Shown piece by piece: positions 28,691 to 37,702 of a DNA stretch of 64,000 nt. How positions within the stretch are numbered: position 1 is the first letter of the stretch; each line of letters starts with the position of its first letter. The translations under genes and the position numbers were made by a program. This DNA is from Burkholderia ubonensis subsp. mesacidophila (GTDB taxonomy: Bacteria; Pseudomonadota; Gammaproteobacteria; Burkholderiales; Burkholderiaceae): positions 2,976,001 to 3,040,000 of the forward strand of contig NZ_CP020737.1 in assembly GCF_002097715.1 (NCBI RefSeq). Direction: 5' to 3'. The notes beneath the pieces were generated by a model. It had not been told where the DNA came from. It ran no database searches and saw only the letters and a program-made list of their open reading frames with translations.

Positions 28691-29620
28691 ATGACCGCCA
28701 AGACCATTCGTCACTACCTGCAGTTCAAGGATTTCTCGCTGGAAGACTACGAGTACGTGCTCGAACGCACGGGAATCCTGAAGCGCAAGTTCAAGAACTA
28801 CGAGACCTATCACCCGCTGCACGACCGCACGCTCGCGATGATCTTCGAGAAGAGCTCGACGCGCACGCGCCTGTCGTTCGAGGCCGGCATCTTCCAGCTC
28901 GGCGGCCATGCCGTCTTCATGAGCACCCGCGACACGCAGCTCGGCCGCGGCGAACCGGTCGAAGATTCCGCGCAGGTGATCTCGCGGATGGTCGACATCA
29001 TCATGATCCGCACGTTCGAGCAGGAGATCATCCAGCGCTTCGCCGAAAATTCGCGCGTGCCGGTGATCAACGGCCTGACCAACGAATTCCACCCGTGCCA
29101 GGTGCTCGCCGACATCTTCACCTACTACGAGCACCGCGGCCCGATCGCCGGCAAGACGGTCGCATGGGTCGGCGACGCGAACAACATGCTGTACACGTGG
29201 ATCCAGGCTGCGCAAATCCTCGGCTTCAAGCTGCGCCTGTCGACGCCGCCGGGCTATGCGCTCGACATGAAGCTGGTCGCGCCGGAAAGCGCGCCGTTCT
29301 ATGAAGTCTTCGACGATCCGAACGAAGCGTGCAAGGGCGCCGATCTCGTGACGACCGACGTGTGGACGAGCATGGGCTTCGAGGCCGAGAACGAGGCGCG
29401 CATGCAGGCGTTCGCCGACTGGTGCGTCGATGAGGAAATGATGGGCCACGCGAACCCCGACGCCCTCTTCATGCACTGCCTGCCCGCGCACCGCGGCGAG
29501 GAAGTGACGGCTGGCGTGATCGACGGCCCGCAAAGCGTGGTCTGGGACGAAGCGGAGAACCGCCTGCACGTGCAGAAGGCGCTGATGGAATTCCTGCTGC
29601 TCGGCCAGCTCAAGCACTGA
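28691..29620 (+). CDS. argF: Ornithine carbamoyltransferase
   Basis: A 309-aa cytosolic enzyme joining ornithine and carbamoyl phosphate to citrulline in arginine synthesis. The carbamoyl-phosphate motif SSTRTR is followed by FEAGIFQLGGHAVF. FHPCQVLAD and the ornithine motif HCLPAHRGEEV are intact. Normal length for the anabolic enzyme. No arcA or arcC nearby, which supports a biosynthetic role. Confidence 0.97.
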   Translation: MTAKTIRHYLQFKDFSLEDYEYVLERTGILKRKFKNYETYHPLHDRTLAMIFEKSSTRTRLSFEAGIFQLGGHAVFMSTRDTQLGRGEPVEDSAQVISRMVDIIMIRTFEQEIIQRFAENSRVPVINGLTNEFHPCQVLADIFTYYEHRGPIAGKTVAWVGDANNMLYTWIQAAQILGFKLRLSTPPGYALDMKLVAPESAPFYEVFDDPNEACKGADLVTTDVWTSMGFEAENEARMQAFADWCVDEEMMGHANPDALFMHCLPAHRGEEVTAGVIDGPQSVVWDEAENRLHVQKALMEFLLLGQLKH

Positions 29621-29644
29621 CCACGGGCACCGCCTGACGAAGAG

Positions 29645-29673
29645 AAGCGCCGATCGACGATCGGCGCTTTTTC
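29645..29673. terminator. argF / SRPBCC-GST bidirectional terminator
   Basis: AAGCGCCGATC-N3-GATCGGCGCTT then TTTTC, 25 bp after argF and between convergent genes. Confidence 0.88.
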
Positions 29674-29741
29674 ATTTGCCCGCCTGCTTCGGCACGACGG
29701 TCGCGCGCACGCACCGGCCGCGCGCGTCATGCGGCTTCGCG

Positions 29742-30824
29742 TCAACCCGTCACGGGCTGCGTGGCGGTGAAGCTCGGCCGCGCCCGCATCGCCGCCTGCG
29801 CACGCTCGATGTTGCGATACTTCTTCAACAGCTCGGCGCCCTCGGCAAACATGCCGACGTAAGCGAGGATCGGCGCGAGGAACAGGTCCGCCATCGACAG
29901 CGCCGTACCGACCAGATAGTCGCGCGCGCCGTACGCCGCATCGAACACCTGCAGATGCTTGTCGATGTCGGGCAGCGCAGCGTCGATCACCGCGTGATCG
30001 GGCTGGCCGTTCTCGCCCTTCGGAAACACGTACTGCAGCACGTAGCGGCGCACCATCGCGTCGTACGCATGGCAATTGATCAGGCTGATCCACTGCTCGC
30101 CGCGCGCGTGCGCGGTCACGCCCCATTGCGGCAGCAGGCTCGGGCCGTCGAACGCTTCGTCGATGTAGCCGAGGATCGCCCGGGTTTCATAGAACTCGAC
30201 CGGCCCGTCAGCAAAGGCCGGAATGCGGCCGAACGGGTTGTGCGTGAGCATTTCCGGCGAATGCGGCGGCAGCGATTCGAGTGCATAGGCGACGCCCTTC
30301 TCCGCGAGCGCCATCCGCACCGTGCGGACATACGTGCTGCGCGGATCGCCGAACACGCGCACCGTTCCCGCGCTGCCTTCCGGGTCCAGCAGGTCGCTGA
30401 GCCGGTTGAACACCGACTGCCAGCCGCCCATGTGCGAATCGCGCGTCCGCTCGTCCGGAAAACCGCTGTGACGCATGTGCAAGTGCGTGCCGCCGTCCTG
30501 GTCGGTGAACGTGACCTCGATCAGCGTCTTGAGCTCGGACGGCATCTCGCCCGCCTCCCACGCCCACGTGTAAGCCAGAAAATCGACGCGGTCGACCTTC
30601 TGGTATTCGCCTGCCGCGATGTGCTGCGAGCCGTCGCGCCCGCCCATCACGATCCGGTACTTGCCGCCGACCCGCGCGTCGGCGCTCGCTTCGACCACGC
30701 TCATCCCGCGCGGACAATGCCAGGCCGCCAGCGCGGTCTCGCTGGTGAACGCGTCGAACACACGTTCGCGCGACGCGCGGATGAAGCGGTCCATTTCCAG
30801 ATGAAACGTCGCTGCTTGACTCAT
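29742..30824 (-). CDS. SRPBCC (AHSA1-like) / glutathione S-transferase fusion
   Basis: A 360-aa cytosolic fusion. Residues 1-150 form an SRPBCC ligand-binding domain (FIRASRERVFDAFTSETALAAW ending HMRHSGFPDERTRDSHMGGW). Residues 153-232 form the thioredoxin-like GST domain (VRVFGDPRSTYVRTVRMALAEKG, NPFGRIPAFADG, ETRAILGYID), and 245-355 the helical GST domain (YLVGTALSMADLFLAPIL). The frame is continuous, so the fusion looks genuine. The start overlaps the ArsR stop as ATGA, with GAGGAG upstream. It probably acts in detoxification of a hydrophobic compound. Confidence 0.88.
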   Translation of the reverse strand: MSQAATFHLEMDRFIRASRERVFDAFTSETALAAWHCPRGMSVVEASADARVGGKYRIVMGGRDGSQHIAAGEYQKVDRVDFLAYTWAWEAGEMPSELKTLIEVTFTDQDGGTHLHMRHSGFPDERTRDSHMGGWQSVFNRLSDLLDPEGSAGTVRVFGDPRSTYVRTVRMALAEKGVAYALESLPPHSPEMLTHNPFGRIPAFADGPVEFYETRAILGYIDEAFDGPSLLPQWGVTAHARGEQWISLINCHAYDAMVRRYVLQYVFPKGENGQPDHAVIDAALPDIDKHLQVFDAAYGARDYLVGTALSMADLFLAPILAYVGMFAEGAELLKKYRNIERAQAAMRARPSFTATQPVTG

Positions 30825-31204
30825 GGCTTCTCCTCGGGGGACGGAGCGGGTGGGCAGGCGTCGCCGGCGTCGCGCTCCGCGCTCGACTGTTCGACGAACA
30901 CCTTCAGACGATCGAGGCTGTCTTCCCAAAACTGGCGATAGGTTTCGAGCCAGCCGTGCGCATCACGCATCCCGTCGGCGCGCAGCCGGCAGATCCGCCA
31001 GCGCGCGTCGACTTCCCGTTCGATCAGTCCCGCCTCGGACAGCACGCGCAGGTGCTTCGAAACGGCCGGTGCGGAGATGTCGAACGGCCGGGCCAGCTCG
31101 CCGACGGGCGCCGCGCCCTCGGCCAGCCGTAGCAGGATCGCGCGGCGGGTCGGGTCGGCAAGTGCGGCGAACACCGCGGACAGGGAATCGGATGGGGAAC
31201 GCAT
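30821..31204 (-). CDS. ArsR family repressor
   Basis: A 127-aa winged helix-turn-helix protein (ADPTRRAILLRLAEGAAPVG, FDISAPAVSKHLRVLSEAGL). It lacks the ELCVCDL-type metal-binding cysteines, so it belongs to the metal-independent ArsR group usually paired with SRPBCC genes. An inverted repeat lies 7 bp upstream of its ATG, pointing to autorepression. The gene is translationally coupled (ATGA) to the SRPBCC-GST fusion. Confidence 0.9.
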   Translation of the reverse strand: MRSPSDSLSAVFAALADPTRRAILLRLAEGAAPVGELARPFDISAPAVSKHLRVLSEAGLIEREVDARWRICRLRADGMRDAHGWLETYRQFWEDSLDRLKVFVEQSSAERDAGDACPPAPSPEEKP

Positions 31205-31210
31205 GATCTC

Positions 31211-31230
31211 ATTTAACTTCAAGGTTAAAT
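31211..31230. promoter_or_regulatory. ArsR operator candidate
   Basis: ATTTAAC-N6-GTTAAAT, perfect 7-bp arms, immediately upstream of the ArsR start codon. The position and form fit an autoregulatory ArsR operator. Confidence 0.65.
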
Positions 31231-31343
31231 GAGAGTCAAGGAAAGGACGTGAGAGATGAACGCGACGACATCGATGGGGATGGACAGGCGGCGCAACGGC
31301 GCGACATTCGCGCGCCGCCGTTACGCGGGCGGGGCGGTCCGCC

Positions 31344-32387
31344 TTACAGGCACACCGGTTCCGGCTCCAGCTCGACGCCGAATTTCGCGCGCACGTCGTC
31401 CTGGATCGCCCGCGCGAGCGCGAGCACCTCGGCGCCCGTCGCGCCGCCGCGGTTGACGAGCACGAGCGCCTGCCGGTCGTGCACGGCCGCGGCACCGAGC
31501 GCGCGCCCCTTCCAGCCGCTGCGGTCGATCAGCCAGCCGGCCGCGAGCTTCACCTGCCCGTCCGGTTGCGGATACGACACGATATCGGGCGCCTGTGCGC
31601 GCAGCGCGTCGAACTGCGCCGCGCCGATCACCGGATTCTTGAAGAAGCTGCCTGCATTGCCGAGCGCGAGCGGATCGGGCAGCTTCGCGCGACGGATCGC
31701 GACCACCGCGTCGAACACGTCGCGCGCTGTCGCCGTGTCCGGCGTGATGCCGCGCGCATCGAGTTCGCGCGACACGTCCGCGTAGCCGAGCCGAGGCGTC
31801 CAGCGCTTCGGCAGCCGGAACGTTACCGACACGATCGCGTAGCGCCCGCGGCCTTCCCGCTTGAAGATGCTGTCGCGATAGCCGAACGCGCAGCGCGCGG
31901 CGTCGAAGCGCTCGCTGCGGCCGGTCGCCAGCTCGACGGCGACGAGCGAATCGAAATATGTCTTCATCTCGAGCCCGTACGCGCCGATGTTCTGGATCGG
32001 CGCGGCGCCCACCGTGCCGGGAATCAGCGCCAGGTTCTCGAGGCCGGCCATGCCCTGCTCGAGCGTCCACGCGACGAACGCGTGCCAGTTCTCGCCGCCG
32101 CCCGCCTCGACGACCCACGCGTCGTCGTCCTCGCGCACGACGCGACGGCCGGCGATCTCGTCCAGCAGCACGAGGCCGTCGAAGTCGCGCGTGAACACGA
32201 CGTTGCTGCCGCCGCCGAGCACCAGCAGCGGCAGGTTCGCGACGCGCGCGTCGCGATGCAGCGCCGCGAACTGGGCGGCGTGCGTCACGCGCGCGGCCAG
32301 CCGCGCGCTCACGTCGAACCCGAACGTGTTGTGCGCGGCGAGCGGATGGTCGGGAAGCAGCGACAGGGTGGAATCGGCTGGAAGCAT
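31344..32387 (-). CDS. murB: UDP-N-acetylenolpyruvoylglucosamine reductase
   Basis: A 347-aa cytosolic FAD enzyme forming UDP-MurNAc in peptidoglycan synthesis. FAD motif LGGGSNVV at residues 57-64; [17 protein letters not shown]; the type I features YRDSIFK and [10 protein letters not shown] are present, with C-terminal [15 protein letters not shown]. The ATG at 32387 gives the family length; longer starts lie in low-quality upstream sequence. Confidence 0.96.
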   Translation of the reverse strand: MLPADSTLSLLPDHPLAAHNTFGFDVSARLAARVTHAAQFAALHRDARVANLPLLVLGGGSNVVFTRDFDGLVLLDEIAGRRVVREDDDAWVVEAGGGENWHAFVAWTLEQGMAGLENLALIPGTVGAAPIQNIGAYGLEMKTYFDSLVAVELATGRSERFDAARCAFGYRDSIFKREGRGRYAIVSVTFRLPKRWTPRLGYADVSRELDARGITPDTATARDVFDAVVAIRRAKLPDPLALGNAGSFFKNPVIGAAQFDALRAQAPDIVSYPQPDGQVKLAAGWLIDRSGWKGRALGAAAVHDRQALVLVNRGGATGAEVLALARAIQDDVRAKFGVELEPEPVCL

Positions 32388-32540
32388 CGGCAATCGCGGT
32401 CGGGCGTGCCCGAACTTGCCCGGACGGCAGGCGGCCGGCCTTGGGCAAACGAAGGGGCATCGGTAGAATGGCAAACAGTCCGCAATTATAGCGAGTGCCC
32501 GCGCGCAAGCCGGGCCCGCGCGTTTTACAGGGAGAATGCC

Positions 32541-33026
32541 ATGCCATCGTTCGACGTCGTTAGCGAAGCGAACATGATCGAAGTGAAGAACGCCATCGAG
32601 CAGTCGAACAAGGAAATTTCGACGCGCTTCGATTTCAAGGGCTCCGACGCCCGCGTCGAGCAGAAGGAACGCGAACTGACGCTGTTTGCCGACGACGATT
32701 TCAAGCTCGGCCAGGTCAAGGACGTGCTGATCGGCAAGCTGGCCAAGCGCAACGTCGACGTGCGCTTCCTCGACTACGGCAAGATCGAGAAGATCGGCGG
32801 CGACAAGGTCAAGCAGATCGTCACCGTGAAGAAAGGCGTGACCGGCGATCTCGCGAAGAAGATCGTGCGGCTCGTGAAGGACAGCAAGATCAAGGTGCAG
32901 GCGAGCATCCAGGGCGACGCGGTGCGCGTGTCGGGCACGAAGCGCGACGACCTGCAGAGCGTGATCGCGATGCTGCGCAAGGACGTGACCGACACCCCGC
33001 TCGACTTCAACAACTTCCGCGACTGA
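32541..33026 (+). CDS. yajQ: YajQ family nucleotide/c-di-GMP-binding protein
   Basis: A 161-aa cytosolic protein with two ferredoxin-like folds: [36 protein letters not shown] and [20 protein letters not shown]. Homologues in Xanthomonas and Pseudomonas bind c-di-GMP and act as co-regulators; others bind nucleotides or tRNA. Which applies here is not known. GGGAGAA precedes the ATG. It converges with plsY. Confidence 0.94.
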   Translation: MPSFDVVSEANMIEVKNAIEQSNKEISTRFDFKGSDARVEQKERELTLFADDDFKLGQVKDVLIGKLAKRNVDVRFLDYGKIEKIGGDKVKQIVTVKKGVTGDLAKKIVRLVKDSKIKVQASIQGDAVRVSGTKRDDLQSVIAMLRKDVTDTPLDFNNFRD

Positions 33027-33041
33027 CCGGTCGCGTCACAC

Positions 33042-33067
33042 CGCCGGGCTGCGCGATGCGCCCGGCG
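33042..33067. terminator. Hairpin between convergent yajQ and plsY
   Basis: CGCCGGGC-N10-GCCCGGCG in a 61-bp convergent gap; no T run, so perhaps a weak bidirectional terminator. Confidence 0.45.
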
Positions 33068-33087
33068 CGTTCCTCCGGCCGGCCTCC

Positions 33088-33726
33088 TCAGGCCTTCCCG
33101 CCGTCCTGCGCGTTGCCGTTCCCGGCCGCCTTCTTCTTGTCGCCGATCCGGCTTTCCTGCCCCGCCAGCAGCTTCGAGATGTTGCTGCGGTGACGCCACA
33201 CGAGCAGCACGCTCATCGCGAGCACGGCCCACGCGACCGGGTTGTGGCGCGTGCCGAACAGGAACACGTCGAACACCGGCGCGAACACCGCCGCGACGAG
33301 CGCCGCGAGCGACGAGTAGCGGAAGAAGAACGCGATGATCAGCCAGGTCAGCGCGGTCGCCAGCCCGAGCACCGGGTGCACGGCGAGCAGCACGCCGGCC
33401 GCGGTCGCGACGCCCTTGCCGCCCTGGAAGCGGAAGAAAATCGGGTACAGGTGGCCGATGAACACCGCGATCGCCACCCATGCGATCGCGACATCGGGCA
33501 GGCCGAAGCGCCGCGCGAGCCAGACGGCGACCCAGCCCTTGAACGCATCGCCGACGAGCGTCAGGATCGCGGCCTTCTTGTTGCCGCTGCGCAGCACGTT
33601 GGTGGCGCCGGGGTTCTTCGAACCGTACGAACGGGGATCGGCCAGGCCCATCGTGGCGCTGACGACGACGGCGAACGACACCGAGCCGATCAGGTAGGCA
33701 ACGACGGCGGCGAGCAGGATCTGCAT
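33088..33726 (-). CDS. plsY: Glycerol-3-phosphate acyltransferase PlsY
   Basis: A 212-aa inner-membrane enzyme transferring acyl from acyl-phosphate to glycerol-3-phosphate, the first step of phospholipid synthesis. Hydrophobic throughout, about five segments. Motifs: [31 protein letters not shown] and [14 protein letters not shown] [23 protein letters not shown]. The C-terminus carries a charged tail ([20 protein letters not shown]). Confidence 0.95.
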   Translation of the reverse strand: MQILLAAVVAYLIGSVSFAVVVSATMGLADPRSYGSKNPGATNVLRSGNKKAAILTLVGDAFKGWVAVWLARRFGLPDVAIAWVAIAVFIGHLYPIFFRFQGGKGVATAAGVLLAVHPVLGLATALTWLIIAFFFRYSSLAALVAAVFAPVFDVFLFGTRHNPVAWAVLAMSVLLVWRHRSNISKLLAGQESRIGDKKKAAGNGNAQDGGKA

Positions 33727-33833
33727 GCGGATGACTCTTCTTTCAACGTATCGATGGACGGACGGCCGCGACGGCGGGCCGAAGCGGCGCTCATTCTACC
33801 GAAGCAGCGCGGGCTGCCACGAAGGTGAAACCC

Positions 33834-34325
33834 TCAGTCGACGCTTGCGCATTGCACCGGCTGCGCGCGCAGCAGCGTCGTCAGGACCGACGGAGCAAGA
33901 CTGACCAGATAGCCGCGGCGTCCGCCGTTCAGGTAGATCGTCGGCAATTCGAGGATCGTCGACTCCACGTAGACCGGCATCGCCTTGCGGGTGCCGAACG
34001 GCGACGTGCCGCCGACCAGGTAGCCCGAATGGCGGTTCGCGATGTCGGGCTTGCACGGCTCGACGCGCTTCGCGCCGATCTGCCGCGCGAGGTTCTTGGT
34101 CGACACCGTGCGGTCGCCGTGCATCAGCACGATCAGCGGCTTCGCGTGCTCGTCTTCCATCACGAGCGTCTTCACGACGACGTGCTCGTCGACGCCGAGC
34201 TGGCGCGCGGATTCGCCGGTGCCGCCATGCTCGACGTAATCGTAAGGATGCTCGCCGAACGCGACGGCGTGGCGACGCAGCAGCTGGGTCGCGGGCGTTT
34301 CGGACACGTGTCTGGATTTGCTCAT
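33834..34325 (-). CDS. ybaK: Cys-tRNA(Pro) deacylase YbaK
   Basis: A 163-aa trans-acting editing protein that hydrolyses Cys-tRNA(Pro). YDYVEHGG, VVKTLVMEDEHAKPLIVLMHGD and GGTSPFGTRKAMPVYVE are conserved blocks, including the Lys of the active site (KTL). It may accept other mischarged tRNAs. It is divergent from the acyl-CoA synthetase gene across 234 bp. Confidence 0.92.
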   Translation of the reverse strand: MSKSRHVSETPATQLLRRHAVAFGEHPYDYVEHGGTGESARQLGVDEHVVVKTLVMEDEHAKPLIVLMHGDRTVSTKNLARQIGAKRVEPCKPDIANRHSGYLVGGTSPFGTRKAMPVYVESTILELPTIYLNGGRRGYLVSLAPSVLTTLLRAQPVQCASVD

Positions 34326-34559
34326 GGCGGCATTTTAATGGGGAACGGCGGCCGGGGCGCGCCGCGCTTCTCGTCGGCGGTATACTCGCGGCCCGCTTTT
34401 CCGTCACCCGGGCGGCAGCGGCGAACCCGACGCGACACCGTCCATCATCATTGCGCGCATCGCGAAGCGCTATTGACCGAATGGCCGATTGTGGCGCGCC
34501 CGCCGACATGGCACGATCGTTCGCCAACTTCGCCTGCCCGCCCCTCTTCAGGAGACGCC

Positions 34560-36122
34560 ATGATCTCGCCCATCCCTCCGTGCGCGCCGCTCGACGTCGA
34601 CGCGCTGCTGGCCGCCCTGCCCGGCCGCATCGCCGACGTCCCCGCGCACTGGGCCGCCCATGCGCCCGATCGCCCGGCGCTGATCGAGGACGCGCGCCGC
34701 CTGTCATACCGCGAACTGTCTCAGGCGATCGATGCGGCCGCCGCGCAGCTCGCCGGCTGCGGCGTGCGCGGCGGCGACCGCGTGATGATCGTCGCGGAGA
34801 ACTGCGTCGCGCAGATCGTGCTGCTGTTCGCTGTGGCGCGCCTCGACGCGTGGGCGCTCATGTCGAACGCGCGGCTGTCGGCCGTCGAGCTCGACGCGAT
34901 CGCCGCGCATGCGCGCCCGAAGCTGATCGCGTTCGCCGAGGCCGCGTCGCCGGATGCGCGCGCGCATGCCGCGCGCCACGACGCGACACCCGCCCCCGCG
35001 CTCGCGATCGACATCGGCGCCTGGTCGTACCGCGTCGACGCGGACGCGCCCGGCGAGCCGGTGGCCGCGGACGGCGCCGCGCAATGCGCGGCGCTGATCT
35101 ACACGACCGGCACCACCGGCATGCCGAAGGGCGTGATGCTGTCGCACCGCAACCTGCTGTACGTCGCGGCGACGTCGAGCGCGCTGCGGCGCGTGTCGCC
35201 CGAGGACGTCGTCTATACGGTGCTGCCGGTGTCGCACGTGTACGGCCTCGCGTCGGTCTGCCTCGGCAGCCTGTACGCGGGCGCGACGCTGCGGCTCGCG
35301 CCGCGCTTTTCGCCCGAGGCCGTGCGCGTCGCGCTGGCCGACGAAGGGATCACGATCTTCCAGGGCGTGCCTGCGATGCATGCGAAGCTGCTCGAGCATC
35401 TGCACACGCACGGTCATGCGTGGCATGCGCCGCGCCTGCGCTTCGCGTATTCGGGCGGCTCGCCGCTCGACACCGGACTGAAGGCGCGCGTCGAGCGCGT
35501 GTACGGCGTGCCGCTGCACAACGGCTACGGGATGACCGAGAGCAGCCCCACGATCGCGCAGACGCCGCTCGATGCGCCGCGCGCCGACGGCTCGGTCGGC
35601 GTGCCGATTCCGGGCGTCGAAATGCGCATCGTCGCGCCGGACGGCCGCGACGTGCCGCAAGGCGAGGTCGGCGAGATCCACGTGCGCGGGCCGAACGTGA
35701 TGCTCGGCTATTACCGCAATCCGGATGCGACGCGCGCGGCGGTTACGCCTGACGGCTGGCTGAAGACCGGCGATCTCGCGCGGCAGGACGCCGACGGCGC
35801 GGTGACGATCGCCGGGCGCAGCAAGGAGCTGATCATCCGCTCCGGCTTCAACGTGTATCCGGTCGAGGTCGAGCAGGTGCTGAACGCGCACCCGGACGTC
35901 GTGCAGGCGGCCGTGATCGGCCGCCCGGTCGAGGGCAACGAGGAAGTGCTCGCGTTCGTCGAGCTTGCGCCGGGCGCCACGGCGACCGAGGCCGCGCTGC
36001 ACGAATGGTGCGCGGCGCGGCTCGCGCCGTACAAGCGGCCCGCGCACATCCGCGTGCTCGACGCGTTGCCGGCTGCGTCGACCGGCAAGGTGCTGAAGCA
36101 CAAGCTGCGCGACATGCTCTGA
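34560..36122 (+). CDS. Class I adenylate-forming acyl-CoA synthetase
   Basis: A 520-aa cytosolic enzyme activating a carboxylic acid as acyl-AMP then acyl-CoA. P-loop TTGTTGMPKGV near residues 182-192, A5 motif NGYGMTESSP, A7 GWLKTGDLAR, A8 hinge GRSKELIIRSGFNVYPVEVE near 419, and the A10 catalytic Lys in STGKVLKHKLR near 511. It looks like a medium-chain or aryl acid ligase; no pathway gene beside it reveals the substrate. CAGGAGACGCC precedes the ATG. Confidence 0.92.
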   Translation: MISPIPPCAPLDVDALLAALPGRIADVPAHWAAHAPDRPALIEDARRLSYRELSQAIDAAAAQLAGCGVRGGDRVMIVAENCVAQIVLLFAVARLDAWALMSNARLSAVELDAIAAHARPKLIAFAEAASPDARAHAARHDATPAPALAIDIGAWSYRVDADAPGEPVAADGAAQCAALIYTTGTTGMPKGVMLSHRNLLYVAATSSALRRVSPEDVVYTVLPVSHVYGLASVCLGSLYAGATLRLAPRFSPEAVRVALADEGITIFQGVPAMHAKLLEHLHTHGHAWHAPRLRFAYSGGSPLDTGLKARVERVYGVPLHNGYGMTESSPTIAQTPLDAPRADGSVGVPIPGVEMRIVAPDGRDVPQGEVGEIHVRGPNVMLGYYRNPDATRAAVTPDGWLKTGDLARQDADGAVTIAGRSKELIIRSGFNVYPVEVEQVLNAHPDVVQAAVIGRPVEGNEEVLAFVELAPGATATEAALHEWCAARLAPYKRPAHIRVLDALPAASTGKVLKHKLRDML

Positions 36123-36146
36123 CGCACGCAGCCGCGGCGCCCCGCG

Positions 36147-37094
36147 CTATCCGCGCGGGTGGTGCTGCGCGTGCAGCGTCCTCAGGCGCTCGCGCGCGAC
36201 GTGCGTATAGATCTGCGTCGTCGAGATGTCGCTGTGGCCGAGCAGCATCTGCACGACGCGCAGGTCCGCGCCGTGATTCAGCAGGTGCGTCGCGAACGCG
36301 TGCCGCAGCGTGTGCGGCGACAGGTGCGCGCGCACGTCCGCCTGCCGCGCGTGGCGCTTGATGATGTTCCAGAACTGCTGGCGCGTCATGCCGTCGCCGC
36401 GCGCGGTCACGAACAGCGCATCGGCCGCGCGCGCGCCGAGCAGCGCCGGCCGCGCGTGGCGCAGGTAACGCTCGATCCAGCCGTGCGCGACTTCGCCGAA
36501 CGGCACGAGCCGCTCCTTCGAGCCCTTGCCCATCACGCGCACGACGCCTTCGTTGAGCCCGACCTCGACGGTCTTCAGCGTCACGAGCTCGCTCACGCGC
36601 AGCCCGCTCGCATACATCAGCTCGAGCATCGTGCGGTCGCGCAGGCCGAGCGCCGTGTCGACATCGGGCGCGCCGAGCAGCGCCTCGACCTGCGCTTCGG
36701 ACAGCGTCGACGGAAATCGTGCGGCCTGCTTCGCGGAGGTGATCCGCAGCGTCGGGTCCGCGCTCGCGCGATGCTCGCGCACGGCCCAGCCGTAATAGCG
36801 ACGGAACACCGACAGGCGCCGGTTCGACGACGTCGCCTTGCCGTCGCTGCGCGCGGCGATGTAGCCCGTCACCATCGTCTCGTCGGCGACGTCGAGCGAC
36901 GCGTCGTGCGTCGCCGCGAGCCACTGCGCAAACAGCGCCAGATCGCGGCGGTATGCGTCGAGCGTATTGCGCGCGAGGCCGTGCTCGAGCCACAACGCGT
37001 CGCAGAACACGTCGATCGACGCGCGGCTCGCGAGCAGCGCCGGCGACGCGGCCGCGTCGTCGGCGGCCTCCGGGGAAAGCAGCGGTTCGCTCAT
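36147..37094 (-). CDS. xerD: Site-specific tyrosine recombinase XerD
   Basis: A 315-aa recombinase resolving chromosome dimers at dif with XerC. The N-terminal core-binding domain covers about residues 25-115, and the catalytic domain carries Arg166, Lys190, His261, Arg264, His287 and Tyr296 (TTQIYTH). The normal housekeeping length and lack of nearby integrase targets argue against a mobile-element integrase. Its ATG overlaps the ogt stop as ATGA. Confidence 0.95.
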   Translation of the reverse strand: MSEPLLSPEAADDAAASPALLASRASIDVFCDALWLEHGLARNTLDAYRRDLALFAQWLAATHDASLDVADETMVTGYIAARSDGKATSSNRRLSVFRRYYGWAVREHRASADPTLRITSAKQAARFPSTLSEAQVEALLGAPDVDTALGLRDRTMLELMYASGLRVSELVTLKTVEVGLNEGVVRVMGKGSKERLVPFGEVAHGWIERYLRHARPALLGARAADALFVTARGDGMTRQQFWNIIKRHARQADVRAHLSPHTLRHAFATHLLNHGADLRVVQMLLGHSDISTTQIYTHVARERLRTLHAQHHPRG

Positions 37095-37558
37095 CGGTAC
37101 GGCACGCCCTCGTGCGCGAGCAGCCAGCGCTTCACCCGGAGGTAGTAGCCGTCGTCGTGGTTCGCGAAGCCGCCGATGCCGCCCGACGCGACGACGCGAT
37201 GGCACGGGATCACGAGCGGGAAATAGTTCGCGCCGCACGCCTGGCCGACCGAGCGCGGCGCGCTGCCGATCTGTTTCGCAACCTGCCCGTAAGTCAGCAC
37301 GACGCCCGGCGGGATCTCGCAGATCGCATTCCACACGCGGTGCTGGAACGCGGTGCCGACCTCGGCGAGCGGCAGGTCGAAGGTCGCCGACGCGCGCTCG
37401 AAATAGCGTTCGATCTGCTCGACCGCGCGCTTCGCGAGCGGCGTGTCCGGATCGACGGATTTCACCGATTCGGGCAGATAGACGATCTCGCGCACCACGC
37501 CCGCATCCGTGCGGATGCCGACCTTGCCGAATGGCGCATAGATTACTGCGTTGAACAT
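37091..37558 (-). CDS. ogt: Methylated-DNA-protein-cysteine methyltransferase
   Basis: A 155-aa suicide repair protein moving methyl from O6-methylguanine to its own Cys119 in VIPCHRVV. FQHRVWNAICEIPPGVVLTYGQVA supplies the helix-turn-helix and Arg finger region. GGAGACAG is upstream of the ATG. It is coupled by a 4-bp overlap to xerD. Confidence 0.95.
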   Translation of the reverse strand: MFNAVIYAPFGKVGIRTDAGVVREIVYLPESVKSVDPDTPLAKRAVEQIERYFERASATFDLPLAEVGTAFQHRVWNAICEIPPGVVLTYGQVAKQIGSAPRSVGQACGANYFPLVIPCHRVVASGGIGGFANHDDGYYLRVKRWLLAHEGVPYR

Positions 37559-37702
37559 TACTGTCTCCGGTCCCATGCTTCGCACGCCCATCCCGTGCCA
37601 AGCCGAAAGAATTGCAGCCGGCGCGCCGCCCGTCCCGCCGGCGCTGCGCCGGCAAGCGCGGCCGCAGCCTGACACCTGTCGAACCGCCACTTTACGCCGC
37701 CT

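Noticed and set aside
36147-37094. A mobile-element integrase
   Set aside because: The protein matches housekeeping XerD in length and context (ogt-xerD); no attachment repeats or mobile genes flank it.
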